Positions 9,729 to 19,340 are shown, counted from the first letter of the stretch. The stretch is 52,468 nt of DNA from Rubrivivax sp. (GCA_027487905.1 JAIYCR010000079.1:1-52468), one strand, 5' to 3'. Translations and numbers: made by a program. Notes: generated by a model from the letters alone, not told the origin.

Positions 9729-11318
9729 TCAGCCCTTGAGCGTCTGCTCGAGCACGTGCAGCTGCTGGTTGAGTTCGGGGTTCTTCTGCCGCTCGCCACC
9801 GATCTTGCGCACCGCATGCAGCACGGTGGTGTGGTCGCGCCCGCCAAAGAGCTCGCCGATCTCCGGCAGGCTCTTCTGCGTCATCTCCTTGGCGATGTAC
9901 ATGGCGATCTGGCGCGGGCGGGCGATGCTCGCGGGGCGCTTCTTGCTGTACATGTCGGCGACCTTGATCTTGTAGAAGTCGGCCACCGTCTTCTGGATGT
10001 TCTCCACCGAGATCTGGCGGTTCTGGATGGACAGCAGGTCCTTCAGCGCCTCGCGGGCCAGCGCGATGTTGATGTCCTTGTGTGAAAACCGGGAGTAGGC
10101 GAGCACCTTGCGCAGCGCGCCTTCGAGCTCGCGCACGTTGGCCCGCACGTTCTTGGCCACGAAGAAGGCCACGTCCTCGGGCATGGGCGTGCCCTCGGCA
10201 TCGGCCTTCTTCATCAGGATGGCCACCCGCATCTCGAGCTCGGGCGGCTCGATGGCCACCGTCAGGCCAGCGTCGAAGCGGCTGGTCAGGCGTTCGTCGA
10301 TGTCCACCAGCCCTTTCGGGTAGGTGTCGCTCGTCATGATGATGTGCGCCTTCTTGGCCACCAGCGCCTCGAAGGCGTTGAAGAACTCTTCCTGCGTGCG
10401 CTCCTTGCCGGCGAAGAACTGCACGTCGTCGATCAGCAGCAGGTCGAGCTGGTGGTACTTGGCCTTGAGTTCGTCGAAGGTCTTGCGCTGGTAGTTGCGC
10501 ACGACGTCGGTGATGAACTGCTCGGCGTGCAGGTAGAGCACGCGCGCGTCGGGGCGGTCGGCCAGCAAGGCGTTCCCCACCGAATGCACCAGGTGCGTCT
10601 TTCCGAGACCCACGCCGCCGTAGATGAAAAGCGGGTTGTACATCTGCCCCGGCGCGCCGGCCACGTGCAGCGCAGCGGTGCGCGCCATCTGGTTGGCACG
10701 GCCGGGCACCAGCGTGGAAAACGTCAGGGCCGGGTTGAGCCGGTTGCGGTTGCCGCTGGATGGGGCGCTGGCGGGCAGGAAGGTGTGGCCGGCGGCGGCG
10801 GCCGCCGCCGCGCTGCCCGGCGCTGGGGCGGCGCCGCCCGGCTGACCCGACCCGGGCAGCTGCGCGCTGTTGTGGGCGGGCATGGCCGAACCCACGCGCA
10901 GGGGGGCCGAGGCCAGCGCCTGGCCGATGTTCAGTCCGGTGTTGTGCCCGGCAGCGTGGCGGGCCGCGCCGGCGGGGGTGCCGGGGGACTGCCCGTTGGG
11001 ATGGCCGGTGGAATGGCCCCGGGCGGGGTTGGCCGCTGCGTCATGGGTGCCGGCGTCGCGCGGCGCACTCAGCGTGAGCGCGAGCTCCACCGGGCAGTTG
11101 GCGATCTCGGTCAGCAGCGACTGCACCTTGGCGGCGTACTGCGAGCGGATCCAGTCGAGCTTGAAGCGGTTGGGGACGCGCAGCGTCACGAGCAGGGCAT
11201 CGCCGTCCGCACCGCTGACATCGGCGGGCGGCAGCGGCCGGATCCAGGTGTTGAACTGCTGCTCGGGCAGTTCGGCCGCCAGGCGCACCAGGCATTGCGG
11301 CCACAGACTCGCGTTCAT
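9729..11318 (-). CDS. dnaA: Chromosomal replication initiator DnaA
   Basis: A 529-residue AAA+ initiator that binds 9-mer boxes and melts the origin. Domain I is at about 1-85 ([20 protein letters not shown]); domain II (about 86-190) is a long Ala/Gly/His-rich linker; domain III has Walker [10 protein letters not shown] (about 234-242) and Walker [11 protein letters not shown]; domain IV ends with the box-recognition signature [15 protein letters not shown]. The start is taken at ATG 11318 because domain I begins there; an in-frame ORF extending to 11453 would add 45 low-complexity residues over the promoter. The gene heads dnaA-dnaN-gyrB. DnaA boxes around its promoter point to autoregulation. 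Confidence 0.97.
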   Translation of the reverse strand: MNASLWPQCLVRLAAELPEQQFNTWIRPLPPADVSGADGDALLVTLRVPNRFKLDWIRSQYAAKVQSLLTEIANCPVELALTLSAPRDAGTHDAAANPARGHSTGHPNGQSPGTPAGAARHAAGHNTGLNIGQALASAPLRVGSAMPAHNSAQLPGSGQPGGAAPAPGSAAAAAAAGHTFLPASAPSSGNRNRLNPALTFSTLVPGRANQMARTAALHVAGAPGQMYNPLFIYGGVGLGKTHLVHSVGNALLADRPDARVLYLHAEQFITDVVRNYQRKTFDELKAKYHQLDLLLIDDVQFFAGKERTQEEFFNAFEALVAKKAHIIMTSDTYPKGLVDIDERLTSRFDAGLTVAIEPPELEMRVAILMKKADAEGTPMPEDVAFFVAKNVRANVRELEGALRKVLAYSRFSHKDINIALAREALKDLLSIQNRQISVENIQKTVADFYKIKVADMYSKKRPASIARPRQIAMYIAKEMTQKSLPEIGELFGGRDHTTVLHAVRKIGGERQKNPELNQQLHVLEQTLKG

Positions 11319-11444
11319 CGACAGAAAGGCATCCGGTTTCCACAGGCGCGGCCTCGACGGGCTGCGCGGCCTTGGGGCCCGCAGATGCGGGGCCGCAGCG
11401 ACAAGCCGGCTTGCGGAACGGTCCGCAAAGGGAGTGGTTGGCGC

Positions 11445-11453
11445 TGTGGACAA
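11445..11453 (-). promoter_or_regulatory. DnaA box (one mismatch)
   Basis: TGTGGACAA on the plus strand reads TTGTCCACA on the minus strand, one mismatch from TTATCCACA. It lies downstream of the dnaA -10 element, in the dnaA leader. Confidence 0.55.
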
Positions 11454-11473
11454 GTCCCACGGGATAACCCGCG

Positions 11474-11503
11474 ACTATAGCCCTGCGCGGTCGGCCCTGG
11501 CAA
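11474..11503 (-). promoter_or_regulatory. Predicted dnaA promoter (TTGCCA-N18-TATAGT)
   Basis: On the minus strand TTGCCA (11503-11498) is followed after 18 bases by TATAGT (11479-11474), a close match to sigma-70 elements. Transcription would start near 11467, leaving a leader of about 150 bases before the dnaA ATG. DnaA boxes flank it on both sides, so binding of DnaA could block or modulate initiation. Confidence 0.6.
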
Positions 11504-11505
11504 GG

Positions 11506-11514
11506 TTATCCACA
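11506..11514 (+). promoter_or_regulatory. Perfect DnaA box
   Basis: TTATCCACA, identical to the consensus strong box. It lies immediately upstream of the predicted dnaA -35 element and between the two divergent promoters. Confidence 0.7.
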
Positions 11515-11623
11515 GGGCCGGTTTCCCGCTTGACGGGGCCGGCGGATGGGGCCATGCACGGGGCGTCATCGGGGTTGGCGCCTCGCTTGCGAAGGCCGGT
11601 CCGCACGGCGGGTGGGGCTCTTT

Positions 11624-11652
11624 TTGACGACCAGCCCCGGATTTGCTGTAAT
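11624..11652 (+). promoter_or_regulatory. Predicted rpmH operon promoter (TTGACG-N17-TGTAAT)
   Basis: TTGACG (11624-11629) and TGTAAT (11647-11652) are separated by the ideal 17 bases. Transcription would begin near 11659 and give a leader of about 180 bases before rpmH, driving rpmH, rnpA, yidD and yidC. Confidence 0.65.
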
Positions 11653-11837
11653 CGAGGGCTTTGCCTCTTGTCTTCAAGGGCCGTTGGAGCTCGTCTTCAG
11701 CCCTCTGGTGCAGGCAGGAAACCGAACACGGGAAGCTCAAGGGCGCCGGGGTGACACCCCACTGAAGGCCCCACCTGCTTCCTGCGTCCATGGGCACGCC
11801 CGCACCGGCGGCGGCCCCACTCCCTTCGAGGATCATC

Positions 11838-11972
11838 ATGAAGCGTACCTACCAACCGTCCAAGATCCGCCGCGCCCGCACGCATGGCTTCCTCGTGCGC
11901 ATGAAGACGCGCGGCGGCCGGGCCGTGATCAAGGCCCGCCGCGCCAAGGGGCGCAAGCGCCTGGGCCTCTGA
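11838..11972 (+). CDS. rpmH: 50S ribosomal protein L34
   Basis: A 44-residue ribosomal protein with the invariant sequence pattern of L34: [20 protein letters not shown], then [20 protein letters not shown] and an RLGL end. It is exactly the family length. A CGAGGA site lies about five bases before the ATG at 11838. It is the first gene of the conserved rpmH-rnpA-yidD-yidC block, and the predicted promoter at 11624 would express it. rnpA follows after 20 bases. Confidence 0.98.
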   Translation: MKRTYQPSKIRRARTHGFLVRMKTRGGRAVIKARRAKGRKRLGL

Positions 11973-11992
11973 CCGAGGCCGGACGGCCTGCC

Positions 11993-12541
11993 GTGCCGCT
12001 CAGCGTGCTGAGCCTCACCGAGGCCGACGACTTCCGCCGGCTGCTGCAGCGCCGTCCCGTGGCCCGCCATGCGGGCTGGACGCTGCACGCGCAGCGTCGT
12101 GGCGAGGCAGAGTTGTCAACAAGGGTTAATCCTGGGCGTAGGCCGCCTGTGGATGAGTCCACCCTGACGGGCCAGGACACATCGGTTGCCACGGTCCGTG
12201 GCAGCGGTGCGCCCATCGGGGACAACGTCGTCCAGACCGGTGTGGTGCTGTCGCGTCGCAACGTGCGGCGGGCTGCCACGCGCAACCTGATGCGGCGCAT
12301 CTGGAAGAACCTGCTGGCCGAGTCGCAGGCGGCCGGCTCGGGCCCGGGCAGCGGCGCCACCGGCACGCTCGCCGGCTGGCAAGTGGTGCTGCGTCGCCAA
12401 GCCGTGTGGTCACGCGACGTCTTCCGAAGCACCCAGTCCGCACCGCTTCGGCGGCAGCTGCGCGCCGACCTCAGCACCTTGCTCGAGGCCTGGCGTCGCC
12501 CCCGCGGCGGTGCGTCCTCGGCAGCCGAAGCTCGACCATGA
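11993..12541 (+). CDS. rnpA: Ribonuclease P protein component
   Basis: The protein subunit of RNase P, which matures the 5' ends of tRNAs. At 182 residues it is longer than the usual 110-150. The N-terminus (LTEADDFRRLLQRRPVARH) is family-like and the basic RNA-binding helix is clear in VVLSRRNVRRAATRNLMRRI. Between them lies a 40-residue spacer beginning ELSTRVNPGRRPPVDE, which is where related Burkholderiales proteins also vary in length. GTG 11993 is the only sensible start: upstream frame overlaps rpmH. Its stop overlaps the yidD start (ATGA), implying translational coupling. Confidence 0.88.
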   Translation: MPLSVLSLTEADDFRRLLQRRPVARHAGWTLHAQRRGEAELSTRVNPGRRPPVDESTLTGQDTSVATVRGSGAPIGDNVVQTGVVLSRRNVRRAATRNLMRRIWKNLLAESQAAGSGPGSGATGTLAGWQVVLRRQAVWSRDVFRSTQSAPLRRQLRADLSTLLEAWRRPRGGASSAAEARP

Positions 12542-12879
12542 GCACCGCCACTCCGACTGGTCCTGCGGCGCTGCGCGGTGCGCTGCGTTTCTTGCTGCGT
12601 TTCCTGCTCCGCCTGCCGCAGCGCGCGCTCATCGGCTGCGTGCAGTTCTACCGCCTCTTCCTCAGCGCCTGGCTGGGCAGCCAGTGCCGCTTCGAGCCCA
12701 CCTGTTCGCGTTACGCGCTGCAGGCGCTGGAACAGCACGGCGCCGCGGCCGGCAGCTACCTCGCCGCGCGCCGCATCCTGCGTTGCAGCCCCTGGTGCCC
12801 CGGTGGCTGCGACCCGGTGCCGCCGGCCTTCACCTTTTTATCCTCCCGTTTTTCGTCCCGACCGACCTCCAAGCCATGA
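12538..12879 (+). CDS. yidD: Membrane protein insertion efficiency factor YidD
   Basis: A 113-residue member of the YidD family, thought to help YidC-dependent membrane protein insertion at the inner face of the membrane. The signature is intact: an amphipathic start (LIGCVQFYRLFLSAWLG), then CRFEPTCSRYALQALEQHG, and RRILRCSPWCPGGCDPVP. ATG 12538 overlaps the rnpA stop by four bases and its own TGA overlaps the yidC ATG by four bases, so rnpA-yidD-yidC are translated in tandem. The N-terminal ~20 residues before the amphipathic helix are a slightly long, leucine/arginine-rich extension. Confidence 0.95.
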   Translation: MSTATPTGPAALRGALRFLLRFLLRLPQRALIGCVQFYRLFLSAWLGSQCRFEPTCSRYALQALEQHGAAAGSYLAARRILRCSPWCPGGCDPVPPAFTFLSSRFSSRPTSKP

Positions 12880-14588
12880 ACGACATTCGCCGCACCCTGC
12901 TCTGGGTGGTCTTCTCGATGTCCCTGGTGCTGATCTGGGACGCCTGGAACCGCCACAACGGTGGCACCTCGCTGTTCGGACCGGCGCCGGCCCGCCCGGT
13001 GGCCGCCGCCGGCGCCGCCCCTGCCGGCAGCGCACCGAGCGCCGCCGTGCCGGCACCGGCCACGGTGGCCGCGGTGCCCGGCACGCCGGCACCGGCTGCG
13101 GCGGCCGCCGCCACCCCGGCGGGCGTGCCCGCGCCGGTGGTGGACGCTGCTGCGCCGCAGACCGTGACCATCCGCACCGATCGGGTGGAGGCCACCTTCG
13201 ACACCCGCGGCGGCGACCTCGTGCGCATGGCGCTGGTGCAGCAGGCCGACCACAACGACCGCAGCCGCCCGGTGCTGCTCTTCGACCGCAGCGCCGAACG
13301 CCTGTACCTGGCGCAGACCGGCCTGATCACCCCGGTGGCCGGCATGAGCCTGCCCACCCACCTCACGCCCATGACGGTGACCAGCACCGAGCGTGAACTC
13401 AAGGCAGGTTCCAACGAACTGGCCGTGCGCTTCGAGTCCGAGCCGGTGGGCGGCGTCAAGCTGGTCAAGACCTTCACCTTCAAGCGCGGCGAATACCCGA
13501 TCGCGGTGCGCCACGAGGTGATCAACACCTCCGCCGCCCCGGTGGAGCCGCAGCTCTACCTGCAGCTGGTGCGCGACGGCAACCCGCCCCCGGGCGAGTC
13601 CAAGCTCTACTTCACCTTCACCGGCCCGGCCGTCTACACCGAGCAGTCCAAGTTCGCCAAGATCGACTTCAAGGACATCGAGAAGAACAAGACGAGCCAC
13701 CCCAAGGAAGCCGACAACGGCTGGATCGCCATGGTCCAGCACTACTTCGCGTCGGCCTGGCTGGTGCCCTCCCAGGCCCCGCGCGAGTTCCGCACCGCCC
13801 GGGTGAGCGACAACAAGTACAGCATCGCGATGGTGCTGCCGCTGGGCAGCGTGGCCGCCGGCGGCCTGAAGGTGCACGACGCGGTGCTCTTCGCAGGCCC
13901 GCAGGAAGAGAACAAGCTGGCCGCGCTGGCGCCCGGGCTCGAGCTGGTGAAGGACTACGGCTGGTTCACCGTGCTGGCCAAGCCGCTGTTCTGGCTGCTC
14001 GACAAGCTGCACGGCGTGCTGGGCAACTGGGGCTGGGCCATCGTCGCGCTGGTGGTGCTGCTCAAGATGGCTTTCTACTGGCTCAACGCCAGCGCCTACC
14101 GCTCGATGGCCAAGATGAAGGCGGTGGCGCCGCGGGTGACCGAGCTGCGCGAGCGCTTCAAGGACAAGCCCCAGCAGATGCAGCAGGAGATGATGCGCAT
14201 CTACCGCGAGGAGAAGGTCAACCCGCTGGGCGGCTGCCTGCCCATCTTCGCGCAGATGCCCTTCTTCATCGCGCTGTACTGGGTGCTGCTGTCCAGCGTG
14301 GAGATGCGCAACGCGCCGTGGATCGGCTGGGTGCAGGACCTCTCCCAGCCCGATCCCTTCTTCATCCTGCCGCTGCTGATGACGGCCTCCAGCCTCTTCC
14401 AGACCTGGCTGAACCCCACGCCGCCGGACCCGATGCAGGCCCGGCTGATGTGGATCATGCCGCTGGTGTTCTCGGTGATGTTCTTCTTCTTCCCGGCCGG
14501 CCTGGTGCTGTACTGGCTGACGAACAACATCCTGTCCATCGCGCAGCAGTGGTGGATCAACAAGCAGATGGGCGTGCTGGGCAAGTGA
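12876..14588 (+). CDS. yidC: Membrane protein insertase YidC
   Basis: A 570-residue YidC/Oxa1 insertase that places proteins in the inner membrane alone or with SecYEG. It begins with the usual NDIRRTLLWVVFSMSLVLIW membrane segment, then an Ala/Pro-rich spacer, a periplasmic beta-supersandwich domain (about 100-360), and the conserved five-helix core starting at LFWLLDKLHGVLGNWGWAIV. The cytoplasmic loop (VAPRVTELRERFKDKPQQMQ) and GGCLPIFAQMPFFIALYWVL are diagnostic. The end is NILSIAQQWWINKQMGV. ATG 12876 overlaps the yidD stop. mnmE follows after a 220-base gap. Confidence 0.98.
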   Translation: MNDIRRTLLWVVFSMSLVLIWDAWNRHNGGTSLFGPAPARPVAAAGAAPAGSAPSAAVPAPATVAAVPGTPAPAAAAAATPAGVPAPVVDAAAPQTVTIRTDRVEATFDTRGGDLVRMALVQQADHNDRSRPVLLFDRSAERLYLAQTGLITPVAGMSLPTHLTPMTVTSTERELKAGSNELAVRFESEPVGGVKLVKTFTFKRGEYPIAVRHEVINTSAAPVEPQLYLQLVRDGNPPPGESKLYFTFTGPAVYTEQSKFAKIDFKDIEKNKTSHPKEADNGWIAMVQHYFASAWLVPSQAPREFRTARVSDNKYSIAMVLPLGSVAAGGLKVHDAVLFAGPQEENKLAALAPGLELVKDYGWFTVLAKPLFWLLDKLHGVLGNWGWAIVALVVLLKMAFYWLNASAYRSMAKMKAVAPRVTELRERFKDKPQQMQQEMMRIYREEKVNPLGGCLPIFAQMPFFIALYWVLLSSVEMRNAPWIGWVQDLSQPDPFFILPLLMTASSLFQTWLNPTPPDPMQARLMWIMPLVFSVMFFFFPAGLVLYWLTNNILSIAQQWWINKQMGVLGK

Positions 14589-14595
14589 GCCGCAT

Positions 14596-14614
14596 CGCCC
14601 CGGTTCGCGGGGCG
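14596..14614 (+). terminator. Hairpin just after yidC, without a T-run
   Basis: CGCCCCG (14596-14602) and CGGGGCG (14608-14614) form a 7-base stem with a 5-base loop eight bases after the yidC stop codon. The following bases are TGAAAA, not a T-run, so only weak or Rho-assisted termination is suggested. Confidence 0.35.
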
Positions 14615-14674
14615 TGAAAAGCACACGGCCGATACACAAGTGAACACACCTTTCGGGTTGTGCCGTATCGGACT

Positions 14675-14698
14675 GACATCTTCGGCGCCGAAGATGTC
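14675..14698. repeat. Perfect 24-base palindrome in the yidC-mnmE gap
   Basis: The half-site GACATCTTCGGC (14675-14686) is followed directly by its exact complement GCCGAAGATGTC (14687-14698). A second inverted repeat follows 16 bases later (CCGGCACC 14715-14722, GGTGCCGG 14730-14737). A spacer-free palindrome suits a protein-binding site or a cruciform better than an RNA hairpin, because there is no loop. Confidence 0.6.
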
Positions 14699-14809
14699 TG
14701 CATGCGGGGATGACCCGGCACCCTTCACCGGTGCCGGCTCTGGAGGTGCGTGTGCCCCTCCCTCCGCGCCATCTTCCTGCGCCTGAGGCCCACCGTGCGC
14801 CTTGAGCCC

Positions 14810-16282
14810 ATGCGGCCAACGCCGCCGCCCGAGCCCATAGTGGCCATCGCCACCGCTCCCGGACGGGGCGCGGTGGGCATCGTGCGGGTCAGCGGCGCTG
14901 ACCTCTGCGCCTTCATCCCGGCCCTGCTCGACGAAACCCCCGCGCCCCGGCGCGCCCACCTGGGTGCCTTCCGCGACGCCCGGGGCGAGGCCATCGACGA
15001 GGGCCTGGCGCTGCACTTCCCTGCGCCCCACTCCTACACCGGGGAATCGGTGCTTGAGCTGCAGGCCCATGGCGGCCCGGTGGTGCTGCAGCTGCTGCTC
15101 GCGCGCTGCCTGCAGGCCGCCGCCGAACCCCGCCCCGATGGCGCCGGCCCGCGCCTGCCGGGGCTGCGCTTGGCGCGGCCCGGCGAATTCACCGAACGCG
15201 CTTTCCTGAACGGCAAGCTCGACCTCGCGCAGGCCGAGGCCGTGGCCGACCTCATCGACGCGGGCACCGAGCAGGCGGCGCGTTCGGCCACCCGTTCGCT
15301 GCAAGGCGCCTTCTCCAGCGCGGTGCAGGCGCTGCGCGAAGGCCTGGAGACGCTGCGCGTGCTGGTCGAAGCCACGCTCGACTTCCCCGAGGAAGACATC
15401 GACTTCATCCGCGAGGCCGACTGCGCCGGGCGGGTGGACGGCTTGCGGGGCGAGCTCGCCGCGCTGCTGGCGCAGGCCCGTCAGGGCGCCCTGCTGCGCG
15501 ACGGATTGCGGGTGGTGCTGGCCGGCCAGCCCAACGTGGGCAAAAGCTCGCTGCTCAATGCGCTGGCCGGTGCGGAGCTCGCCATCGTCACGCCGGTGCC
15601 CGGCACCACCCGCGACCGCCTGCGCGAAACCATCGCGGTGCACGGCATGCCGCTGCACATCACCGACACCGCCGGCCTGCGCGACACCGACGACACGGTG
15701 GAGCGGCTGGGCGTGGCGCGCAGCTGGGAAGCCGCCGCCGACGCCGACCTGCTGCTGCTGGTGCACGACGCCGGCCGCCGGGGCGAGCCGGATTACGCCA
15801 CCGCCGACGCCCGCATCGAAGCCGAACTGGCCGAGCGCTGCCCGCACGCCCGCTGGCTGCACGTGGACAACAAGAGCGACCTGGTCGAACCCGGCGAAGG
15901 CGAGCCGCCCGCCCCGACCCCCGAAGGCATGCCCGCCGCCGAGGCCGAGGCCCAGGCCGGCCCGGTAGCCCCGCGGGTGGCCGTCTCGGCCCGCACCGGC
16001 GCGGGCCTGGAGCGGTTGCGCGCGGCGCTGGCCGAGGCCGCCGGCGCCCAGCCCGGCACCGAGGGCGTCTTCATCGCCCGCGAACGCCACCTGGTGGCGC
16101 TGCGCGAGGCGCTGGCCCACCTCGACACCGCTGCCGAGCGGCTGCAGCAGCCCGCCCCGGCGCTGGACCTGCTGGCCGAAGACCTGCGCCTGGCGCACCG
16201 CGCGCTCGGCAGCATCACCGGGCAGTTCGACACCGAGGAACTGCTGGGGGCGATCTTCGGGCGGTTCTGCATCGGGAAGTGA
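14810..16282 (+). CDS. mnmE: tRNA uridine-5-carboxymethylaminomethyl modification GTPase MnmE
   Basis: A 490-residue GTPase that works with MnmG to modify the wobble uridine of certain tRNAs. The N-terminal tetrahydrofolate-binding domain starts [20 protein letters not shown]; the G domain holds G1 [14 protein letters not shown] (about 239-252), G2/G3 PGTTRDRL and [10 protein letters not shown], and G4 NKSDL. The protein ends in the catalytic FCIGK motif. ATG 14810 is chosen because the family begins a few residues before IVAIATA; the frame is open 20 codons further upstream. It completes the conserved rpmH-to-mnmE order but likely has its own promoter in the 220-base gap. Confidence 0.97.
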   Translation: MRPTPPPEPIVAIATAPGRGAVGIVRVSGADLCAFIPALLDETPAPRRAHLGAFRDARGEAIDEGLALHFPAPHSYTGESVLELQAHGGPVVLQLLLARCLQAAAEPRPDGAGPRLPGLRLARPGEFTERAFLNGKLDLAQAEAVADLIDAGTEQAARSATRSLQGAFSSAVQALREGLETLRVLVEATLDFPEEDIDFIREADCAGRVDGLRGELAALLAQARQGALLRDGLRVVLAGQPNVGKSSLLNALAGAELAIVTPVPGTTRDRLRETIAVHGMPLHITDTAGLRDTDDTVERLGVARSWEAAADADLLLLVHDAGRRGEPDYATADARIEAELAERCPHARWLHVDNKSDLVEPGEGEPPAPTPEGMPAAEAEAQAGPVAPRVAVSARTGAGLERLRAALAEAAGAQPGTEGVFIARERHLVALREALAHLDTAAERLQQPAPALDLLAEDLRLAHRALGSITGQFDTEELLGAIFGRFCIGK

Positions 16283-16391
16283 GTGGACGAAGCTGGGTGC
16301 CGAAGGTCTCGAAGTCCGGCGTGTCGGTGGACATAATGGACACGGTTCGCCCCAGGCGCTGTGCTCCGCAGCACCCGTTCCTTCTGCTGCC

Positions 16392-16859
16392 ATGACCATC
16401 GACGAGCTCGTCCAGGCCATCCACTCGCTCAACAGCGACGATGCCTTCCGCCCGCGGCTGACGATGGAGCAGTGGCGATCGGTGGCGCCCTACATGTCGC
16501 AGGGCGACCTGCGCACCGGCGACCTGCTGGTCAAGCAGGGCGACGCGGACCGCGCCTTCTACCTGCTCGGGCAGGGCAGCCTGCAGGTCTTCGCCACCGG
16601 CGGCGCCCCGGGCAGCGCCCGCGTGGCCATCCTGCGGTCCGGCGCGGTGCTGGGCGAGTCGGGCCTCTTCGCCGAAGCGCCGCGCGGCGCCAACGTGGAG
16701 GCCATGACGCCTTGCGTGGTGTGGGCGCTGCGCGGGGCGCGCTTGGACGAGCTGGCGCAGCGCATGCCGGTGCTGGCCTATGAACTGCTGCGCGCGGCCG
16801 GGGCGGTGATGGCCATCCGGCTGCGGGCCCACCTGGACCGGCAGGTTCCCTTCTGCTGA
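16392..16859 (+). CDS. Cyclic-nucleotide-binding domain protein (no HTH)
   Basis: A 155-residue protein consisting of one cNMP-binding (Crp-type) beta-roll, about residues 30-125: LRTGDLLVKQGDADRAFYLL, then a glycine-rich strand and GAVLGESGLFAEAPRGANVE, which corresponds to the phosphate-binding cassette. The C-terminal helix (AYELLRAAGAVMAIRLRAHL) could dimerise, but there is no winged-helix DNA-binding domain. It may sense cAMP or c-di-GMP, or be a degenerate sensor, and probably acts through a partner. The gene stands alone between mnmE and apt, which is convergent. No specific output is visible. Confidence 0.8.
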   Translation: MTIDELVQAIHSLNSDDAFRPRLTMEQWRSVAPYMSQGDLRTGDLLVKQGDADRAFYLLGQGSLQVFATGGAPGSARVAILRSGAVLGESGLFAEAPRGANVEAMTPCVVWALRGARLDELAQRMPVLAYELLRAAGAVMAIRLRAHLDRQVPFC

Positions 16860-16886
16860 GCGGGCGGGGGGAGCGGGCGGGCCGGC

Positions 16887-17447
16887 TCAGTGCCCGGCGT
16901 AGCTCACCAGCGTGAACAGCGGCAGGCCCGCGGCGCGCAGCTTGTCGGCGCCGCCGAGCTCGGGCAGGTCGACGATGGCCGCGCCCTCGATGACGGTGGC
17001 GCCCAGGCGTTCGAGCAGGCGCATTCCGGCGAGCATGGTGCCGCCGGTGGCGATGAGGTCGTCGATGAGGACGACGCGGTCGCCGGGCTTGACCGCATCG
17101 GTGTGCATCTCCACCGTGGCCGAGCCGTACTCGAGCTCGTAGCTCTCGGCCACCGTGGTGAAGGGCAGCTTGCCCTTCTTGCGGATGGGCACGAAGCCCA
17201 CGTTGAGCTCGTAGGCGAGCACCGAGCCGATGATGAAGCCACGCGCATCCAGCCCGGCGATGGCGTCGGGCCGCACGTCGAAGAAACGGTGCACGAAGGT
17301 GTCGATCAGCACGCGGAACACCCGTGGGTTCTGCAGCAGCGGGGTGATGTCGCGGAACTGCACGCCCGGCTCGGGCCAGTCGGGCACGGTGCGGATGTGC
17401 TCGCGCAGGTAGTCGGCCGTGGGAAGCTCTGGGGGTGCGGCGGTCAT
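16887..17447 (-). CDS. apt: Adenine phosphoribosyltransferase
   Basis: A 186-residue type I phosphoribosyltransferase that salvages adenine with PRPP to AMP in the cytosol. It starts at ATG 17447 and has the family core: [34 protein letters not shown], and the PRPP-binding loop [18 protein letters not shown] with its DD acidic pair and TGGT. Length is standard (about 180). It runs toward the cNMP-binding gene and is divergent from selO across a 210-base gap in which I saw no clear operator or promoter. Confidence 0.95.
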   Translation of the reverse strand: MTAAPPELPTADYLREHIRTVPDWPEPGVQFRDITPLLQNPRVFRVLIDTFVHRFFDVRPDAIAGLDARGFIIGSVLAYELNVGFVPIRKKGKLPFTTVAESYELEYGSATVEMHTDAVKPGDRVVLIDDLIATGGTMLAGMRLLERLGATVIEGAAIVDLPELGGADKLRAAGLPLFTLVSYAGH

Positions 17448-17657
17448 GGCGGGCGGCGGGGCGGAGGGATTCGGTCGTTGCCGGCGTAGCGCAGGCGGCG
17501 TCGGAAAGGCGCGGCCTGCATTGTGAGCGCGGGCCGGCACCGAATGGCCTTGCGCCGCCCCGCACCCGGGCTGCGGTGACACTGCACGCCGCCACCGCCA
17601 CCGCCTCTTCCTCCGCGCGGCACCTGGATTGCCCCCCCGCCCGACCCAACCGCTGCC

Positions 17658-19328
17658 ATGCCCTCTGCCCAGCACGCCTTCCGCTTCGACAACCGCTTCG
17701 CCCGTGAACTGCCGGACGCGGGCGTGCCGGTGCGCCCGGTGCCCGTGGCCGAGCCGCGCCTGGTCTATCTGAACCGCGCACTGGCCGAGGATCTGGGCCT
17801 GGACCTGCAGGCGCTGCAGGCCGACGACGCGGCGGCGGTGTTCGCCGGCAATGTGCTGCCCGAGGGCGCCGAGCCGGTGGCCCAGGCCTACGCCGGCCAC
17901 CAGTTCGGCGGCTTCTCGCCGCAGCTGGGCGACGGGCGCGCGCTGCTGCTGGGCGAGGTGGTCGACCGGTCCGGTGCGAGGCACGACATCGCCTTCAAGG
18001 GTTCGGGCCGCACGCCCTTCTCGCGCGGTGGCGACGGCCGCGCCGCGCTCGGGCCGATGCTGCGCGAGGTGCTCATCAGCGAGGCCCTGCACGCGATGGG
18101 CATTCCCAGCACCCGGGCCCTGGCGGTGGTGGCCACCGGCGAACGGGTGCGGCGCGACCGGCCGCTGCCCGGCGCGGTGCTGACCCGGGTGGCCGCGAGC
18201 CACCTGCGGGTGGGCACGCTGCAGTACTTCGCCGCCCGCGGCGACCTGCCCACGCTGCGCGCCGTGGCCACGCACGCGCTGTCGCGGCACGACCCCGAGC
18301 TGCTGTCGCTGCCCGATGCCGAGCGCTGGCCTGCGCTGCTCGCCGGCGTGGCTGAGCGGCAGGCGCGGCTGGTGGCGCAGTGGATGAACGTGGGCTTCAT
18401 CCACGGGGTGATGAACACCGACAACATGACGCTGTCCGGCCAGAGCATCGACTTCGGACCCTGTGCCTTCCTGGAGGCCTACGACCCGCAGACGGTGTTC
18501 AGCTCCATCGACCACGGCGGCCGCTATGCCTACGGCAACCAGCCGCTGATCGCCCGCTGGAACCTCGCCCGCCTGGCCGAAGCGCTGCTGCCGCTGATGG
18601 CCGATGGCGACGACGAGCCGGCGGTGAAGGTTGCGGTGGCCCGGGTGATGGCCGTCATCGACGCCTTCCCGGGGCTCTACGACGCGGCCTGGCGCTCGGG
18701 CCTGGCGGCCAAGCTGGGCCTGGCGGACACCGACGCGGGCGGCCCCTTGGCCGACGACTGGCTGGCGCTGCTGCACACCCACGGCATGGACCACACGCTC
18801 GCCTGGCGGGCGCTGGCTGATGCGGCAGCGGGCAACGACACGCGGCTGATCGCGCTGGCGTCGGGGGAGTCGGCGGCATTCGCTGCAGCCGGGGGGTCCG
18901 CATCACAAGGCCCCGCCGGCGCCGCCAGGCCGGCCCCGGCGGACCTTCTGCGCTGGCTGCAGCGGTGGCGGCAGCGGTGTGCAGCGCAGGATGCGGATCG
19001 GGGGCATGCGTTGGGTGTAGAGCCGGGTGAGGAGCCGGGTGCGGAGCCAGGTGAACAACCGAGGGTGGACCCAGGCTTTTCGCCGGTTGTGCCGCAGCGC
19101 GGCTCCCGCGCCGCCGCGATGCGGCGGGTGAACCCGGCCGTGATTCCGCGCAACCTGGCCGTCGAGGCGGCGCTCACCGCCGCGTCCGACGACGGCGACC
19201 TGGCGCCCTTCCAGGCGCTGCTCGCGGCGCTGCAGCGGCCTTTCGACGACCACGGCGTGCCGCCCCAGTGGCTGGCGCCAGCCAGCACCGACGCCGCCCG
19301 GGGCTACCAGACCTTCTGCGGCACCTGA
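17658..19328 (+). CDS. selO: SelO-family protein adenylyltransferase (YdiU/SelO)
   Basis: A 556-residue pseudokinase-fold enzyme that transfers AMP from ATP to protein hydroxyls (AMPylation), linked to oxidative stress. Motifs seen: [20 protein letters not shown], the lysine region [40 protein letters not shown] (metal/catalytic Asp residues), and a C-terminal YQTFCGT. The Cys near the end occupies the position of selenocysteine in eukaryotic SelO. Family length is 480-500; the extra residues include a repeat-rich insert at about 452-470 ([15 protein letters not shown]). It is convergent with the EH-signature gene, only 12 bases away. Confidence 0.95.
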   Translation: MPSAQHAFRFDNRFARELPDAGVPVRPVPVAEPRLVYLNRALAEDLGLDLQALQADDAAAVFAGNVLPEGAEPVAQAYAGHQFGGFSPQLGDGRALLLGEVVDRSGARHDIAFKGSGRTPFSRGGDGRAALGPMLREVLISEALHAMGIPSTRALAVVATGERVRRDRPLPGAVLTRVAASHLRVGTLQYFAARGDLPTLRAVATHALSRHDPELLSLPDAERWPALLAGVAERQARLVAQWMNVGFIHGVMNTDNMTLSGQSIDFGPCAFLEAYDPQTVFSSIDHGGRYAYGNQPLIARWNLARLAEALLPLMADGDDEPAVKVAVARVMAVIDAFPGLYDAAWRSGLAAKLGLADTDAGGPLADDWLALLHTHGMDHTLAWRALADAAAGNDTRLIALASGESAAFAAAGGSASQGPAGAARPAPADLLRWLQRWRQRCAAQDADRGHALGVEPGEEPGAEPGEQPRVDPGFSPVVPQRGSRAAAMRRVNPAVIPRNLAVEAALTAASDDGDLAPFQALLAALQRPFDDHGVPPQWLAPASTDAARGYQTFCGT

Positions 19329-19340
19329 GCTGCGGGCGCT

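Larger units (their letters stand above)
11319..11837. other. dnaA/rpmH divergent intergenic region, candidate origin of replication
   Basis: This 519-base region separates the diverging dnaA and rpmH operons, the usual position of oriC in many Burkholderiales. It has one perfect DnaA box (TTATCCACA, 11506-11514), a one-mismatch box (TGTGGACAA, 11445-11453, minus strand) and a weaker one (ACGGGATAA, 11459-11467). I did not see an obvious long A/T-rich unwinding element, although 11618-11655 is locally less GC-rich. Part of the remaining length is leader for rpmH. Confidence 0.5.

Noticed and set aside
11319-11453. Extended DnaA start at 11453
   Set aside because: It would cover the dnaA leader and a DnaA box with low-complexity residues that do not belong to domain I.
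12756-14819. Long minus-strand ORF opposite yidC
   Set aside because: The yidC frame is unmistakable on the plus strand; the antisense frame is a shadow.
14201-16432. Long minus-strand ORF opposite mnmE
   Set aside because: Same reason: mnmE motifs are on the plus strand and the antisense product is low-complexity.
17658-19328. selO as a component of the Zorya-like operon
   Set aside because: It is on the opposite strand and convergent, with its own neighbours, and SelO is a widespread housekeeping AMPylase.
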